DNA of 64,000 nucleotides, from the NCBI RefSeq assembly GCF_000526795.1, contig NZ_JAGT01000001.1:1821001-1885000 (forward strand). Direction: 5' to 3'. The position numbers were made by a program, and so were the translations under genes. Shown here in pieces: positions 52,637-61,133 of the stretch (positions are counted from its first letter, which is position 1; each line of letters starts with the position of its first letter). The notes under the pieces were generated by a model. It ran no database searches. It was not told the DNA's origin and worked only from the letters and a program-made list of their open reading frames with translations. The DNA comes from Ruminococcus flavefaciens AE3010. Its GTDB lineage: Bacteria > Bacillota > Clostridia > Oscillospirales > Ruminococcaceae.

Positions 52637-53812
52637 TTATTCAAATTCGTTGAAATGATCTTCCAGTGATTTGTAAATGTCATCTGAACCCTCGGCTAAA
52701 ATGCTGTCGAGAGCCTTTTTGTATATGTCGGTATTGTAATGTGGTTCGATGTCGTAGTCATTCGTGTAGCCGAGATCAACGATAGTATCTTTAAGTGTGA
52801 GTGTACCCTTCTTGTCAGGATCGGGACTGGACACGCTGTATCCGCCGTATACCTCAGTGTTGATGAAGTCCTCGTCGATATCGATGTACTTCTTGACGTC
52901 CTTGATAGTTTTGTCGTGGTCGGACTGTGTAAAGTGGTATGCCTTGATGAATGCGCGTTCAATTGCTATGAATGTATTGGGAGTGCTGCTGAGAGCGGCA
53001 GTCTTTGCGACCTGACGGCAGCATGGCTGGTTCTCCAGAGCCTTTTCGTGTGCGCAGTAGTATACTACCTTGTAGCCCTGTGACTTAGCCAGCGAAGCAT
53101 ATGGCGAGTAAACGGAAGCCGCGTCGATACCACTGTTGAGTAGAGCTGCATAAGCGTCCTTCTGGCTGTCGAAGTAAACGATGTTCACCTTGTCATCGCC
53201 CTCACCGATCTCGATATGTGCATTTTTCAGCAGTATCTGGAGCTCTGCGTCCTGAACGCTGTTCTTGACTGAAGCGACATTTCTGCCCTTGAGGACTTCC
53301 ACGCCTGCCTCGTCCTTGTCAGTATATTCAGACTTGATAACATAGCCGTGACCATTTGTCATTGCGCCGCCGAAGATAGATACCTCATGTCCCTGACTCT
53401 GGAAAGTAAGTGTAGGAACTGAGCCAATGAAAGCAACATCGAGCTTATCGGATTCGATACCGTTTATGAGCTCGGAAGCGCTTGAAAACTGTGTGAGAGT
53501 AACACTAAGTCCCTCTTCCTTGAAGTAGCCCTCTTCTGCTGCAACGAATGCGAGGAGATGTGCTGTTGAGTTCAGATAGCCGATGTTGATGTCGGTCTTT
53601 TCGGGAGCTCCTATTTCGACCTTAGCTGCTTCTGTTGAAGCTTCCGAAGTTCCTTCTTCTGCTGCACCGTCAGTTGTATTCTCAGCTGTTGTGGTGCTTG
53701 CTGTAGTGGGTTCGCTCTTTTCCGAGGAGCTGAACTGGTTGAGTCCCGAGCAGCCTGTAAACAGTGCCGCAGCGGCAATTACGGATATAAACTTTAATCT
53801 GTTATTTTTCAT
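52637..53812 (-). CDS. ABC-type sulfonate/nitrate-like substrate-binding lipoprotein
   Basis: The 391-residue product has a lipobox (LFTGC), a Thr/Glu/Ala-rich linker and an NMT1/SsuA-like periplasmic-binding fold: INIGYLNSTAHLLAFVAAEEG, FSSASELINGIESDKLDVAFI, GSVPTLTFQSQ and a domain with DAASVYSPYASLAKSQGY. This class binds sulfonates, nitrate or thiamine precursors. No permease or ATPase gene is adjacent, so it is an orphan here. The ATG at 53812 has AAAAGG upstream; a GTG nine bases earlier overlaps that site. A short Cys-Cys leader frame precedes it, pointing to sulfur control. Confidence 0.85.
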   Translation of the reverse strand: MKNNRLKFISVIAAAALFTGCSGLNQFSSSEKSEPTTASTTTAENTTDGAAEEGTSEASTEAAKVEIGAPEKTDINIGYLNSTAHLLAFVAAEEGYFKEEGLSVTLTQFSSASELINGIESDKLDVAFIGSVPTLTFQSQGHEVSIFGGAMTNGHGYVIKSEYTDKDEAGVEVLKGRNVASVKNSVQDAELQILLKNAHIEIGEGDDKVNIVYFDSQKDAYAALLNSGIDAASVYSPYASLAKSQGYKVVYYCAHEKALENQPCCRQVAKTAALSSTPNTFIAIERAFIKAYHFTQSDHDKTIKDVKKYIDIDEDFINTEVYGGYSVSSPDPDKKGTLTLKDTIVDLGYTNDYDIEPHYNTDIYKKALDSILAEGSDDIYKSLEDHFNEFE

Positions 53813-53870
53813 TTTCGTCACCTTTTAACCTTTTCTTTCTTTTTATTATTTTTTCATCATCTCATTATTG

Positions 53871-53924
53871 TCAGGCACAACATCGCATTCGCATTGTGCT
53901 TAAAATGAATAGTGTATCTCTCAT
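53871..53924 (-). CDS. 17-residue leader peptide ending MRMRCCA
   Basis: An ATG at 53924 with GAGG 8 bases upstream encodes MRDTLFILSTMRMRCCA and stops 58 bp before the binding-lipoprotein start. Tandem Cys codons just before the stop, good start signals and placement between a promoter and a sulfur-type uptake gene suggest a cysteine-sensing leader. No terminator follows, so control may be at translation or by Rho. A hairpin (GCACAA / TTGTGC) spans the Cys codons. Confidence 0.55.
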   Translation of the reverse strand: MRDTLFILSTMRMRCCA

Positions 53925-53955
53925 TATCATCACCTCTTGTCTTTTCTCTGCATTT

Positions 53956-53985
53956 ATCATATCATACGGAAGTCGGGTTGTCCAA
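53956..53985 (-). promoter_or_regulatory. candidate promoter for the leader and binding lipoprotein
   Basis: On the minus strand -35 TTGGAC (53985-53980), 18-bp spacer, -10 TATGAT (53961-53956). Confidence 0.45.
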
Positions 53986-54115
53986 TACATGAAATGCATT
54001 AGCGTTAATAGGAAAAACGTATATACGAAAAGCTTGAAAAAATAATAATGATATAATAATCGTATTTATTTGGTTCGGGCGCTTTTTATCAGAATAATCT
54101 ATAACAGATCATCAA

Positions 54116-54379
54116 TTATTTGAATTGGACAACTGCGCAAATATATGAGATAATTAGCCATATCAACACGATAATGAGAATACAATTGCCTGCGGAGTAA
54201 TTTGTAAACTTACTCATATATCGCAGGCATTTTTTGTAGCTGTCCGACTCGAAAACAGCCTTAACGCCGTCATCGATCTTTTGAAATAAGTTCTGCACTT
54301 CCTCACGCTTCTCAACCTTATATTCAGCTCTCTGCTGCGGCGTGAGCTTTTTCTTCCATGCCGTATTATCGACCTCCAA
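54116..54379 (-). pseudogene. truncated ArdC-like mobile-element gene
   Basis: The 87-codon frame (TTG start) encodes LTPQQRAEYKVEKREEVQNL and SYKKCLRYMSKFTNYSAGNC, which match the N-terminal region of ArdC-like ssDNA-binding proteins of Firmicutes conjugative elements. The rest of that roughly 300-residue family is missing; the frame ends instead in a hydrophobic segment (ILIIVLIWLIISYICAVV). This looks like a mobile-element remnant. A small single-span membrane protein is the alternative reading. Confidence 0.45.
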
Positions 54380-54630
54380 TCACTAAAAAAAGTATCTATA
54401 TATGCAAAAAAGCCGACCTTGTATAGCTCTCTGTGAGGAACCAACAAAATCGGCTTTGAAATCGGTTGAAAATTCTATATTCGGTTTTTGCTGTTTTCGG
54501 GGATTTTCCGTACTTTTATTCCTAGCTGCCTTTGTAGCAGCTCTCAAAACGCCTTTTGTCGCGTTCGAGTCGTATTTTTACGTTTTGGGATCTATGGTAA
54601 CACTAAAAAAATATTCTCCCTTTTTAACGC

Positions 54631-54658
54631 AAAAGCTCCCGAAAATTCGGGAGCTTTT
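54631..54658 (+). terminator. strong hairpin with no obvious gene upstream
   Basis: AAAAGCTCCCGAA / TTCGGGAGCTTTT. No plus-strand gene ends here; it may terminate a lost element gene. Elsewhere 54380-54630 shows no convincing gene. Confidence 0.6.
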
Positions 54659-54687
54659 GGCTGGGGATCTATATTGTAACATAGATA

Positions 54688-54722
54688 TGGAGCTTGTGAC
54701 GGGACTCAAACCTGCGAACTCA
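54688..54722 (-). other. tRNA 3'-end fragment, possible attachment-site scar
   Basis: On the minus strand the sequence ends GGTTTGAGTCCCGTCAC plus AAGCTCCA. It resembles a tRNA T-arm, acceptor 3' strand and encoded CCA. No D-arm or anticodon arm lies upstream, so it is a fragment. Integrative elements that insert in tRNA genes leave such pieces. Confidence 0.45.
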
Positions 54723-54738
54723 GATCATAATAAAGAGA

Positions 54739-54766
54739 GAATCCCGATACAAATGTATCGGGATTC
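54739..54766. terminator. long perfect hairpin
   Basis: GAATCCCGATACA / TGTATCGGGATTC with an AA loop, beside the tRNA fragment. T-runs are weak on both sides, so it may be structural rather than a terminator. Confidence 0.5.
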
Positions 54767-54887
54767 GTTATCCTATTCGATCGTTTTAAGCCTTTCTGCG
54801 TTAAGAACATCTTACATCAGAAAGGTTTTCCCGATGATCCCATATAAAGTTTCTGTATAGTTATCACGGTTAATCCTGTGACTGTTT

Positions 54888-57434
54888 TTATTTCGATATA
54901 ACGAGCCTGCGCATGAGACACAGGTCAAAGGAGTCTATCCTGTTGTCCTTGCAGAGGTCGCCCTTTTCCCAGTCGGCAAGCTCGCCCTTTCCGAGTATGA
55001 ATTGCTGCATGACAACAAGGTCTGCCACGGAGAGCTCCCCGTCGCCGTTCACATCGCCCTTTACCTCAGTCTTGGGAGCAGCTGTGCCGCTTATCTCCGA
55101 CTCCGTAAGTGCACATTTGTATATCTTTATGTTGTCGATGCTTCCCTTGAAGCAGGTATCGTCAGCATAGTAGGACTTGCCGATATAGCAGCTGGTCCCC
55201 GAGCCCATATCAGCTATCTGACCGTGAGTTTCGGTGGTATACATAGTCTCAATGCCGTCGATATAGACCTTGGTATCAGCTCCGTTTACAACAAGTGTGT
55301 AGTTGTGCCATTTTGTGCCGTCAATGTCCAGGACCAGCTCGGTCTCATCGCGCCATGAATCCGTAGTGGCAGCAAATCTGAAAATATCCTTTGCAACTCG
55401 GAAGAACACATACTTCTCATCGTTCTTTCCTGCGGCAAAGGTGAAGAAATTGCCCTCGGATTCCGACTTTATATCCATGCTTATGGTATAGTCCCGCAGC
55501 CCGTCAAGCATACCCGTGGGGAATTCTCCGTAGGTATCGTCGCTGCCGTCAAGATAAAGTACATTGCCCTTTTCGCTGTCCTGCTTTACGGAAGCTCCGC
55601 CGTTAAGGCTGAGATTGCCTGTGCCGCCCTCAAAGTCTATATCCACATAGGGCTTGGGCTTCTCGCAGCTGCTTACGGGAGTTCCGAATATTTTCATCTC
55701 GTACACTGTAGGAGTGTACCAGTTATTGTTGGGATTGTTCTGGAGAGTTGCATTCTGAACATTGAGCCTTACATACCGAGCCTTTCCCGACAGCATATCA
55801 CTGTTGAAGCCGTAGGTCTTGGTGACCGCTTCGCTGTTCTTGTCTGTATGGTCAAGGAGCTTCGTCCAGTTCACGCCGTCAAGGCTTCCCTCGACGGTAT
55901 AGGTGTAGTAGCCCTCAGAACCCTTGCATATATACCACGAGGTCTGGATATTTGCGAGCTCGCATACCCTTTCAAGGTCTACCTGCAAATAGAAGGGCCA
56001 TTTCTTGTAGTCGCCTATGGCTGCAAAGGAGCTCTGATATGAGCCGTCAACGGCTTTGGCAGATGAGTTTCCGCCCTTTGCTGCCAGCGATGAAGAAGCA
56101 GGTCTGTCCTGAGACAGAAGCTCTCCCTGCTGAACGGGGAACAGGTCTCCCGTAGAGGTGTTATATTTGAAATAGGGATAGTAGTCGTAGAACGCAAAGC
56201 CCTTGTCGAAATACAGCGGACACAGTGTAGTTCCGCTGGTGGACGAGGCTCTCAGCCAGCGGTATGCGTGCATGAGGTAGTTCTTGTCCTGCATATTCAC
56301 TATCCAGCCCGACTGTGACGAGAATGTGGAGCTGTTGCCGATACTGCGGAGGTCGCTCCATTTGCCTGCAATATCCTTGGTAACGCTGTACGCGCCGCTG
56401 CTGGGGTACCAGCCTGCCGCCTGCGACGTGAACAGGAAGTAGTAGCCGTCCTTTTTGACAAGGTTGGGAAACTCGCGGTACTGGTCCTCAAAAAGGGTCG
56501 TGACTACCTCGGTGACATCGCTGTAGTCATCGTTCATTCGGAAGATATACATGGTGGCATTAGCCCCCTGCCCCTCCTTGTTTGCGGCGGCGATGAGATA
56601 GCCTGCTCCGTCGTCATCGAAGAATATGGCCATATCACGAACCTGTATCCCAAGGGGATTGTACACATGATGCACCGTGAACTGTCCTCCGGGAGTACCC
56701 GTGATCACAAGTGCCTTTCCGTCGCTGTAGCCGCTGGGCTTCTCCCAGTGCGCCCACACTACGACCTTATTCTTCTCGGGGATATAGTCTATATGCACCG
56801 ACTCTATTTTGCAGCTTGCAAGTGCGGAATTCTGGTTGCTGTCGGCTACATTTTTCTCATTGCCGAAGTGTACACCGTCGCTTGAAGCAGTTTCCGCAAG
56901 GTAGATATCGTCCTTGCCTGTATGCTTTTTCAGAGAGTAGCTGTAGTAGGTATTCCCCACCTTGTAGCCGCTTGTTTCATAAACGAGATTGCTGCCCTTC
57001 TGATTATCATAGTTGCTCAGTCCCGAGGGCAGTTCACAGGGTGTCAGGGACTTCACCGACGAGAAGCTTTCCCTGCCCTGTGATATGACCTTTAGCTGAT
57101 AATAGTAGGTGGTTCCCGACTTCATGTCGTCGTCCTCATAGGAAGTACCGCTTCCCTCATAAACGGGCACAAAGCCGTCCTCAGGCGATGTTGAGCGGTA
57201 GAGAGTATAGCTGTCCGCAGAGAGCGTAGTCGCCCATTGAAGTGCGGCGTGATCTGCGCTTTTCCCGTCGGCAACACAGAAAAGATTTCCCACAAGTCCC
57301 ACATCATCGGACACAACACTTGAAGCCGATACTGCAAAGGCTGGTCTTACTCTGCCGAAGCTGCCTGCGGTGAGTATCATTGCACCGCTGCACATCACAG
57401 CGGCAGCACGTTTTAATAATCCTGTTTTAAACAT
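54888..57434 (-). CDS. secreted FN3-GH43-F5/8C-LamG-dockerin protein
   Basis: The 848-residue product has a signal peptide (about 1-35). It then has an FN3-like domain (about 55-130; ALQWATTLSADSYTLYRST), a five-bladed propeller of GH43 subfamily 24/34 type (about 150-450; SVHIDYIPEKNKVVVWAHW, QVRDMAIFFDDDGAGYLIAA, REFPNLVKKDGYYFLFTS), an F5/8 type C module (about 470-590), a LamG/laminin-like module (about 605-765) and a dockerin (KGDVNGDGELSVADLVVMQQ and CKDNRIDSFDLCLMRRLV). The nearest relatives are exo-beta-1,3-galactanases, which attack arabinogalactan side chains; the substrate is inferred. It is the only non-xylan glycosidase among the dockerin proteins here. Confidence 0.85.
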   Translation of the reverse strand: MFKTGLLKRAAAVMCSGAMILTAGSFGRVRPAFAVSASSVVSDDVGLVGNLFCVADGKSADHAALQWATTLSADSYTLYRSTSPEDGFVPVYEGSGTSYEDDDMKSGTTYYYQLKVISQGRESFSSVKSLTPCELPSGLSNYDNQKGSNLVYETSGYKVGNTYYSYSLKKHTGKDDIYLAETASSDGVHFGNEKNVADSNQNSALASCKIESVHIDYIPEKNKVVVWAHWEKPSGYSDGKALVITGTPGGQFTVHHVYNPLGIQVRDMAIFFDDDGAGYLIAAANKEGQGANATMYIFRMNDDYSDVTEVVTTLFEDQYREFPNLVKKDGYYFLFTSQAAGWYPSSGAYSVTKDIAGKWSDLRSIGNSSTFSSQSGWIVNMQDKNYLMHAYRWLRASSTSGTTLCPLYFDKGFAFYDYYPYFKYNTSTGDLFPVQQGELLSQDRPASSSLAAKGGNSSAKAVDGSYQSSFAAIGDYKKWPFYLQVDLERVCELANIQTSWYICKGSEGYYTYTVEGSLDGVNWTKLLDHTDKNSEAVTKTYGFNSDMLSGKARYVRLNVQNATLQNNPNNNWYTPTVYEMKIFGTPVSSCEKPKPYVDIDFEGGTGNLSLNGGASVKQDSEKGNVLYLDGSDDTYGEFPTGMLDGLRDYTISMDIKSESEGNFFTFAAGKNDEKYVFFRVAKDIFRFAATTDSWRDETELVLDIDGTKWHNYTLVVNGADTKVYIDGIETMYTTETHGQIADMGSGTSCYIGKSYYADDTCFKGSIDNIKIYKCALTESEISGTAAPKTEVKGDVNGDGELSVADLVVMQQFILGKGELADWEKGDLCKDNRIDSFDLCLMRRLVISK

Positions 57435-57471
57435 TGTTTCACTCCTTTTTCAGATAATGTCTGTCAAGCAT

Positions 57472-57500
57472 ATTATATCATGACAGGCTGTGTATTGCAA
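57472..57500 (-). promoter_or_regulatory. promoter for the GH43 dockerin gene
   Basis: On the minus strand -35 TTGCAA (57500-57495), 17-bp spacer, -10 TATAAT (57477-57472). CTGTCA/TGACAG half-sites flank the -10. Confidence 0.65.
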
Positions 57501-57592
57501 GAAGATAAGCATTTTTTCGGCAGATGTTTTTGTTCATACGGGCTATCACAGCAAAAAAGCATATGTCCGCTTGAGGGAGCATCTGCCTTTTT

Positions 57593-58465
57593 TCATAATC
57601 CGATACTTATTATGAGCTGTCCACCGCTGTATTCCGCGTTTATTTTCCCACCCATGCGCTCCACCAGAGTCCTCGCTATGGACAGTCCCAGACCTGTGGA
57701 ATGGTGAGCGGCTTCAACGGTATAGAAACGGTCAAAGAGCTGCTCCACATCTATTGCGGACAGCTCCTCAGCTCTGTTTGCAAATGTTATTATACCCGAA
57801 TCGGACAGAGTTATATGAAGATCGCCGTCGCTGTACTTCACAGCGTTGTTCAGCAGATTGGAGAACACCCTTGACAGTGACGCTTTGTTGACGCTGCGAA
57901 GGATACGCTGCTCGGTCAGTTCTATCCTCGGCTCAATGCCGCGGCTTTTTAGAGCAGGATAAAAGCTGCTGATACTCTCCGCAAGGAGCTGATTCACAAA
58001 GACCTCCTCACGCTCCATATCAGTATCGCCTGTGGCTATGACCGAGTAGCTGAACAGCTCCTCTGTGAGCTGCTTCATCATGTCGGCACGCTCCCTTATT
58101 ATGGCAAGATAGCGCTCCTGCTTTTCGGGAGCGCTGTTTTTCTGCATAATGTCAAGATAGCCGCATATTGCCGTCAGCGGAGTCCGAAGGTCGTGAGAGA
58201 TATTGGTTATGGCAGTTTTCAGCTCCGTATTGCCCAGCTCATAACGAAGCTGCTCGTCACGGACCTCCTTCAGCCGTTTATTGATATCGTCAGCAAGCGA
58301 CCTCATATCCTTGTCGCGGCTGGAGATGCCTATCATTCCGTTGGTGTCTCCGTTTATTATCCTGTGCAGCTCCGCTGATATCTCCTTTGCGGACTTTTTC
58401 ATAAGGCAGACCTTGACCGTAAGGAATATTATAGCACAAGCCATTACAAAAAAGACCGCATACAT
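57593..58465 (-). CDS. sensor histidine kinase
   Basis: The 290-residue kinase has one N-terminal membrane segment (about 2-20), no extracellular sensor, a linker helix, a HisKA domain with the phospho-acceptor in NISHDLRTPLTAICGY, and an ATPase domain with N box NLLNNAVKYSDG and G2 box HHSTGLGLSIARTLVERMGG. It is an intramembrane-sensing type like those paired with antibiotic-resistance ABC transporters. It is last in the response regulator-ATPase-permease-kinase operon. Start may be TTG at 58468 or ATG at 58465, with GAGG upstream of both. Confidence 0.93.
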   Translation of the reverse strand: MYAVFFVMACAIIFLTVKVCLMKKSAKEISAELHRIINGDTNGMIGISSRDKDMRSLADDINKRLKEVRDEQLRYELGNTELKTAITNISHDLRTPLTAICGYLDIMQKNSAPEKQERYLAIIRERADMMKQLTEELFSYSVIATGDTDMEREEVFVNQLLAESISSFYPALKSRGIEPRIELTEQRILRSVNKASLSRVFSNLLNNAVKYSDGDLHITLSDSGIITFANRAEELSAIDVEQLFDRFYTVEAAHHSTGLGLSIARTLVERMGGKINAEYSGGQLIISIGL

Positions 58466-58478
58466 CAAATCGATTACC

Positions 58479-59201
58479 TCATTTCATATCGTGTTTTCTG
58501 AAATATACTATGGAAAGCATGAGCATTACCGCTCCTGCGGACAACGCGCACAGCACAGTCAGCCACGGTCTGTCGGGAGCAGTCAGTACACTGAGCGCCG
58601 ACAGCTGTCCCTGCGGGAAAAAGCGGAATATCATATCCGCAGCCTTGCTGTCATCAAGAGCTTCGCTGCCAAGAGTGGAGATCATCATCATGGAGAACTG
58701 CAATATGAACATTACCGCCACACTGCGGACGTCCTCAATGACAACACATATGAACAGACTCAGGAACATATTCGTGAATACAAGCACCAGCACCAGCAGC
58801 AGGTTCTCTGCGACTATGCCTGCTTTCAGCGCTGACAGGTCGTATGACATCAGAAAAGCAGAAGCAAATGCCGCTCCCTCATATACTGCAAAGAACAGCA
58901 CTGTCACAAGAGTAAAGCATACCGACCACGAAAGCAGTATATTAAGCCTGCTGTGACCGATAATGAGCTTGTTGCGGATAGCTCCGCTTGTGAATTCGGT
59001 TGATATGTTCAGAGCAAGTACAGCTCCTATGAAAAACGGCAGTATTACAAGTGCTCCGCTTTCGGGGATAGACGTGAAGACATTCTCCTCCCTGTTGAGG
59101 AATACGAACAGCAATGCAAGCAGAGACAGGGCTGCCATTCCGTAATACAGTGACTTTGCCTTGAATATCCTCGATATATCTGCATTAAGAAGTTTATTCA
59201 T
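58479..59201 (-). CDS. ABC-2 type transporter permease
   Basis: The 240-residue product has six hydrophobic segments and the ABC-2 layout (EFTSGAIRNKLIIGHSRLNIL between segments 2 and 3). It overlaps the ATPase gene by 8 bp. Together they form a LanFEG- or BcrAB-type exporter, the class that protects against peptide antibiotics; the substrate is not known. Confidence 0.88.
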   Translation of the reverse strand: MNKLLNADISRIFKAKSLYYGMAALSLLALLFVFLNREENVFTSIPESGALVILPFFIGAVLALNISTEFTSGAIRNKLIIGHSRLNILLSWSVCFTLVTVLFFAVYEGAAFASAFLMSYDLSALKAGIVAENLLLVLVLVFTNMFLSLFICVVIEDVRSVAVMFILQFSMMMISTLGSEALDDSKAADMIFRFFPQGQLSALSVLTAPDRPWLTVLCALSAGAVMLMLSIVYFRKHDMK

Positions 59202-60108
59202 CGCTGCCGCCTCCTACAAGTGAAATAAAGAAGCCCTCAAGATTTTCATCATGCTCCGTGCAGCTCAGTATCTCGCTGCCCTCCTTTTCAAGAGCAGCCG
59301 CAAGCCTTGTGATATTGGGCTTGGCGTAAATGTCTATCCTGTCATCGTTTATTACCTTGTATTCAAGCTCCATCTCATCAAGAGCCCTTACCGCCGCGGA
59401 AGTGTCGGTAACGGTTATCCTTACACACTTGCGGCAGGCAGCTTCAAGCTCCTCAGCGCTCATCTCGCGGACGATACTGCCCTTGTCGATAAAGCCGTAA
59501 TGGGTTGCCAGCCTTGAAAGCTCGTCAAGGATATGGGACGAGATAAGAACAGTTATGCCCCTCTCCTTGTTCAGCTTTAGTATGAGCTCGCGCATCTCGA
59601 TTATGCCCTGTGGGTCAAGACCGTTTATAGGCTCGTCCAGTATGAGGAAATCGGGGTTGCCGCACATGGCTACTGCGATACCCAGTCTCTGGCGCATACC
59701 GAGAGAGAAGTCCTTAGCCCTTTTGCTGCCTGTGTTTTCAAGTCCCACCAGCTTCAGGAGCTCAGGTATACCGTCAAAGCTGGGCATACCAAGCAGTCTG
59801 TACTGATACTTCAGGTTATCCTGCGCCGTCATCTCGGGAAACAGGGACGGAGTTTCCACAACTGCGCCGATACGCTTCCGCGAGTCGGCAATTTCCGCGT
59901 CACTGCTTTTCACGCCGTATATCTCGATCTCGCCCTCCGTTGGGAACTGCATACCGCAGACAAGGCGTATCAGCGTGGTCTTGCCCGCGCCGTTCCTGCC
60001 CACAAATCCGTAGATAGAGCCCTTTGGCACACTCATGGTTATCCCGTTCAGCGCTTTGAAGTCCTTGTACTGCTTGCAAAGCCCATTCGTTTTCAGAACA
60101 TAGTCCAT
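59194..60108 (-). CDS. ABC transporter ATP-binding protein (BcrA/LanF type)
   Basis: The 304-residue subunit has Walker A GRNGAGKTT, Q-loop region, signature FSLGMRQRLGIA, Walker B FLILDEPINGLDP and H-loop ISSHILDELS, followed by a roughly 80-residue C-terminal domain common in drug and lantibiotic exporters. The ATG at 60108 has AAGGAGG upstream; the longer frame reads into the operator. GTTAAG repeats just upstream suggest direct control by the linked response regulator. Confidence 0.95.
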   Translation of the reverse strand: MDYVLKTNGLCKQYKDFKALNGITMSVPKGSIYGFVGRNGAGKTTLIRLVCGMQFPTEGEIEIYGVKSSDAEIADSRKRIGAVVETPSLFPEMTAQDNLKYQYRLLGMPSFDGIPELLKLVGLENTGSKRAKDFSLGMRQRLGIAVAMCGNPDFLILDEPINGLDPQGIIEMRELILKLNKERGITVLISSHILDELSRLATHYGFIDKGSIVREMSAEELEAACRKCVRITVTDTSAAVRALDEMELEYKVINDDRIDIYAKPNITRLAAALEKEGSEILSCTEHDENLEGFFISLVGGGSDE

Positions 60109-60137
60109 ATAATGACCTCCTTTTTGTTTCTGAAAAC

Positions 60138-60194
60138 AGTATATCACATAATAGTTAAGAAATCGGTTAAGAAAAGAGTTAAGATACGGTTAAG
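60138..60194 (-). promoter_or_regulatory. response-regulator operator (four GTTAAG repeats) and ABC promoter
   Basis: Plus-strand GTTAAG occurs at 60154, 60166, 60178 and 60189, spaced 12, 12 and 11 bp, that is on one face of the helix. The last copy spans the response-regulator stop codon. Downstream on the minus strand is a -10 TATACT (60143-60138) with no good -35, so the repeats lie at and upstream of the -35 position, as expected for activation by an OmpR-type dimer pair. Confidence 0.65.
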
Positions 60195-60858
60195 ATTTTT
60201 CCGTCAGCATAAAGCCTATGCCCCACACCGATGATATGTAGTCCCTGCCGATAACGGCTTTCAGCTTTCGTCTTAGGTTATGTATATGTATTTTCAGAGA
60301 GTCCTCGGTGCAGTCGGGGGTATCATCGCTGATGCGCTCCAGTATGGTAAGCTTTGCCACCACCTGCTCGGGATTCTGCATGAGAAGCTTCAATATGGCA
60401 TATTCCGTTCTTGTGAGCTTTATCTCAGCGCCATTCACCTCTGCGGTGTGAGTATCGGTGTCCAGAGCTATCTCACCAAAGCTCAGCAAAGACTTGCCGC
60501 CATTTGCGCTGCCCTTCCTGAGCTGGACCGCGATACGGGCAAGGAGCTCCTGCATATCAAAGGGCTTGGTGATATAGTCAGCCGCGCCGCCGAGGAGAAG
60601 CTCCACTTTATCGGTGATATCAGCCTTTGCGCTCACTATTATAACAGGGATATCCTTTATCTGCGGAAGGAGCTTTTCTCCAGTTATCCCCGGGAGCATA
60701 AGATCAAGGAGTATGAGATCGGGCTTTTCCTTTGACAGGAGCATGAGAGCTTCCGTCCCCGAATACGCCGCAGACACGGTATAGCCCTCTGCCGTAAGGG
60801 CTTCCGAAAGCATCCCGCTGATATGTTCATCGTCATCTATTATAAGAATATTGGACAT
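60190..60858 (-). CDS. OmpR-family response regulator
   Basis: The 222-residue protein has a receiver domain (about 1-115; phospho-acceptor Asp in LILLDLMLPG, acidic pair IIDDDEH, Lys in YITKPFDMQE) and a winged-helix DNA-binding domain (about 125-220; KLTRTEYAILKLLMQNPEQV, VDTLR-type helix here LKIHIHNLRRKLK). First gene of the operon. Its likely binding sites are the GTTAAG repeats at its own 3' end. Confidence 0.95.
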   Translation of the reverse strand: MSNILIIDDDEHISGMLSEALTAEGYTVSAAYSGTEALMLLSKEKPDLILLDLMLPGITGEKLLPQIKDIPVIIVSAKADITDKVELLLGGAADYITKPFDMQELLARIAVQLRKGSANGGKSLLSFGEIALDTDTHTAEVNGAEIKLTRTEYAILKLLMQNPEQVVAKLTILERISDDTPDCTEDSLKIHIHNLRRKLKAVIGRDYISSVWGIGFMLTEKS

Positions 60859-60884
60859 TTTTCCACCTCGGTGCTTTTTTATCT

Positions 60885-60913
60885 ATTATAGCATTTCTTT
60901 TATCCCAAAGCAA
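60885..60913 (-). promoter_or_regulatory. promoter for the response-regulator gene
   Basis: On the minus strand -35 TTGCTT (60913-60908), 17-bp spacer, -10 TATAAT (60890-60885). Confidence 0.6.
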
Positions 60914-61061
60914 GGGCAGACCCTCTGCTTTCCTGCTCTCCACTATTATAATGAAAGAGCTCACTGAAAAAGGAACTGCTGATTGTATATTCTGACGTTT
61001 TGCACTGTAAAAACTTACAAATCGACCTATAAAATTTTGTTTATATTTTTTTTGATATTTC

Positions 61062-61090
61062 TTGATATAAAATATAACTTGTGTTATAAT
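61062..61090 (+). promoter_or_regulatory. promoter for the signal peptidase gene
   Basis: -35 TTGATA (61062-61067), 17-bp spacer, -10 TATAAT (61085-61090). Confidence 0.65.
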
Positions 61091-61133
61091 TATTACAGAT
61101 TGTAATTCATTTTTGACAAAGGCGGTATAAAAA

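Noticed and set aside
54402..54860. 152-codon plus-strand frame
   Set aside because: It reads through two strong hairpins and the tRNA-like fragment; composition is that of a chance frame in intergenic DNA.
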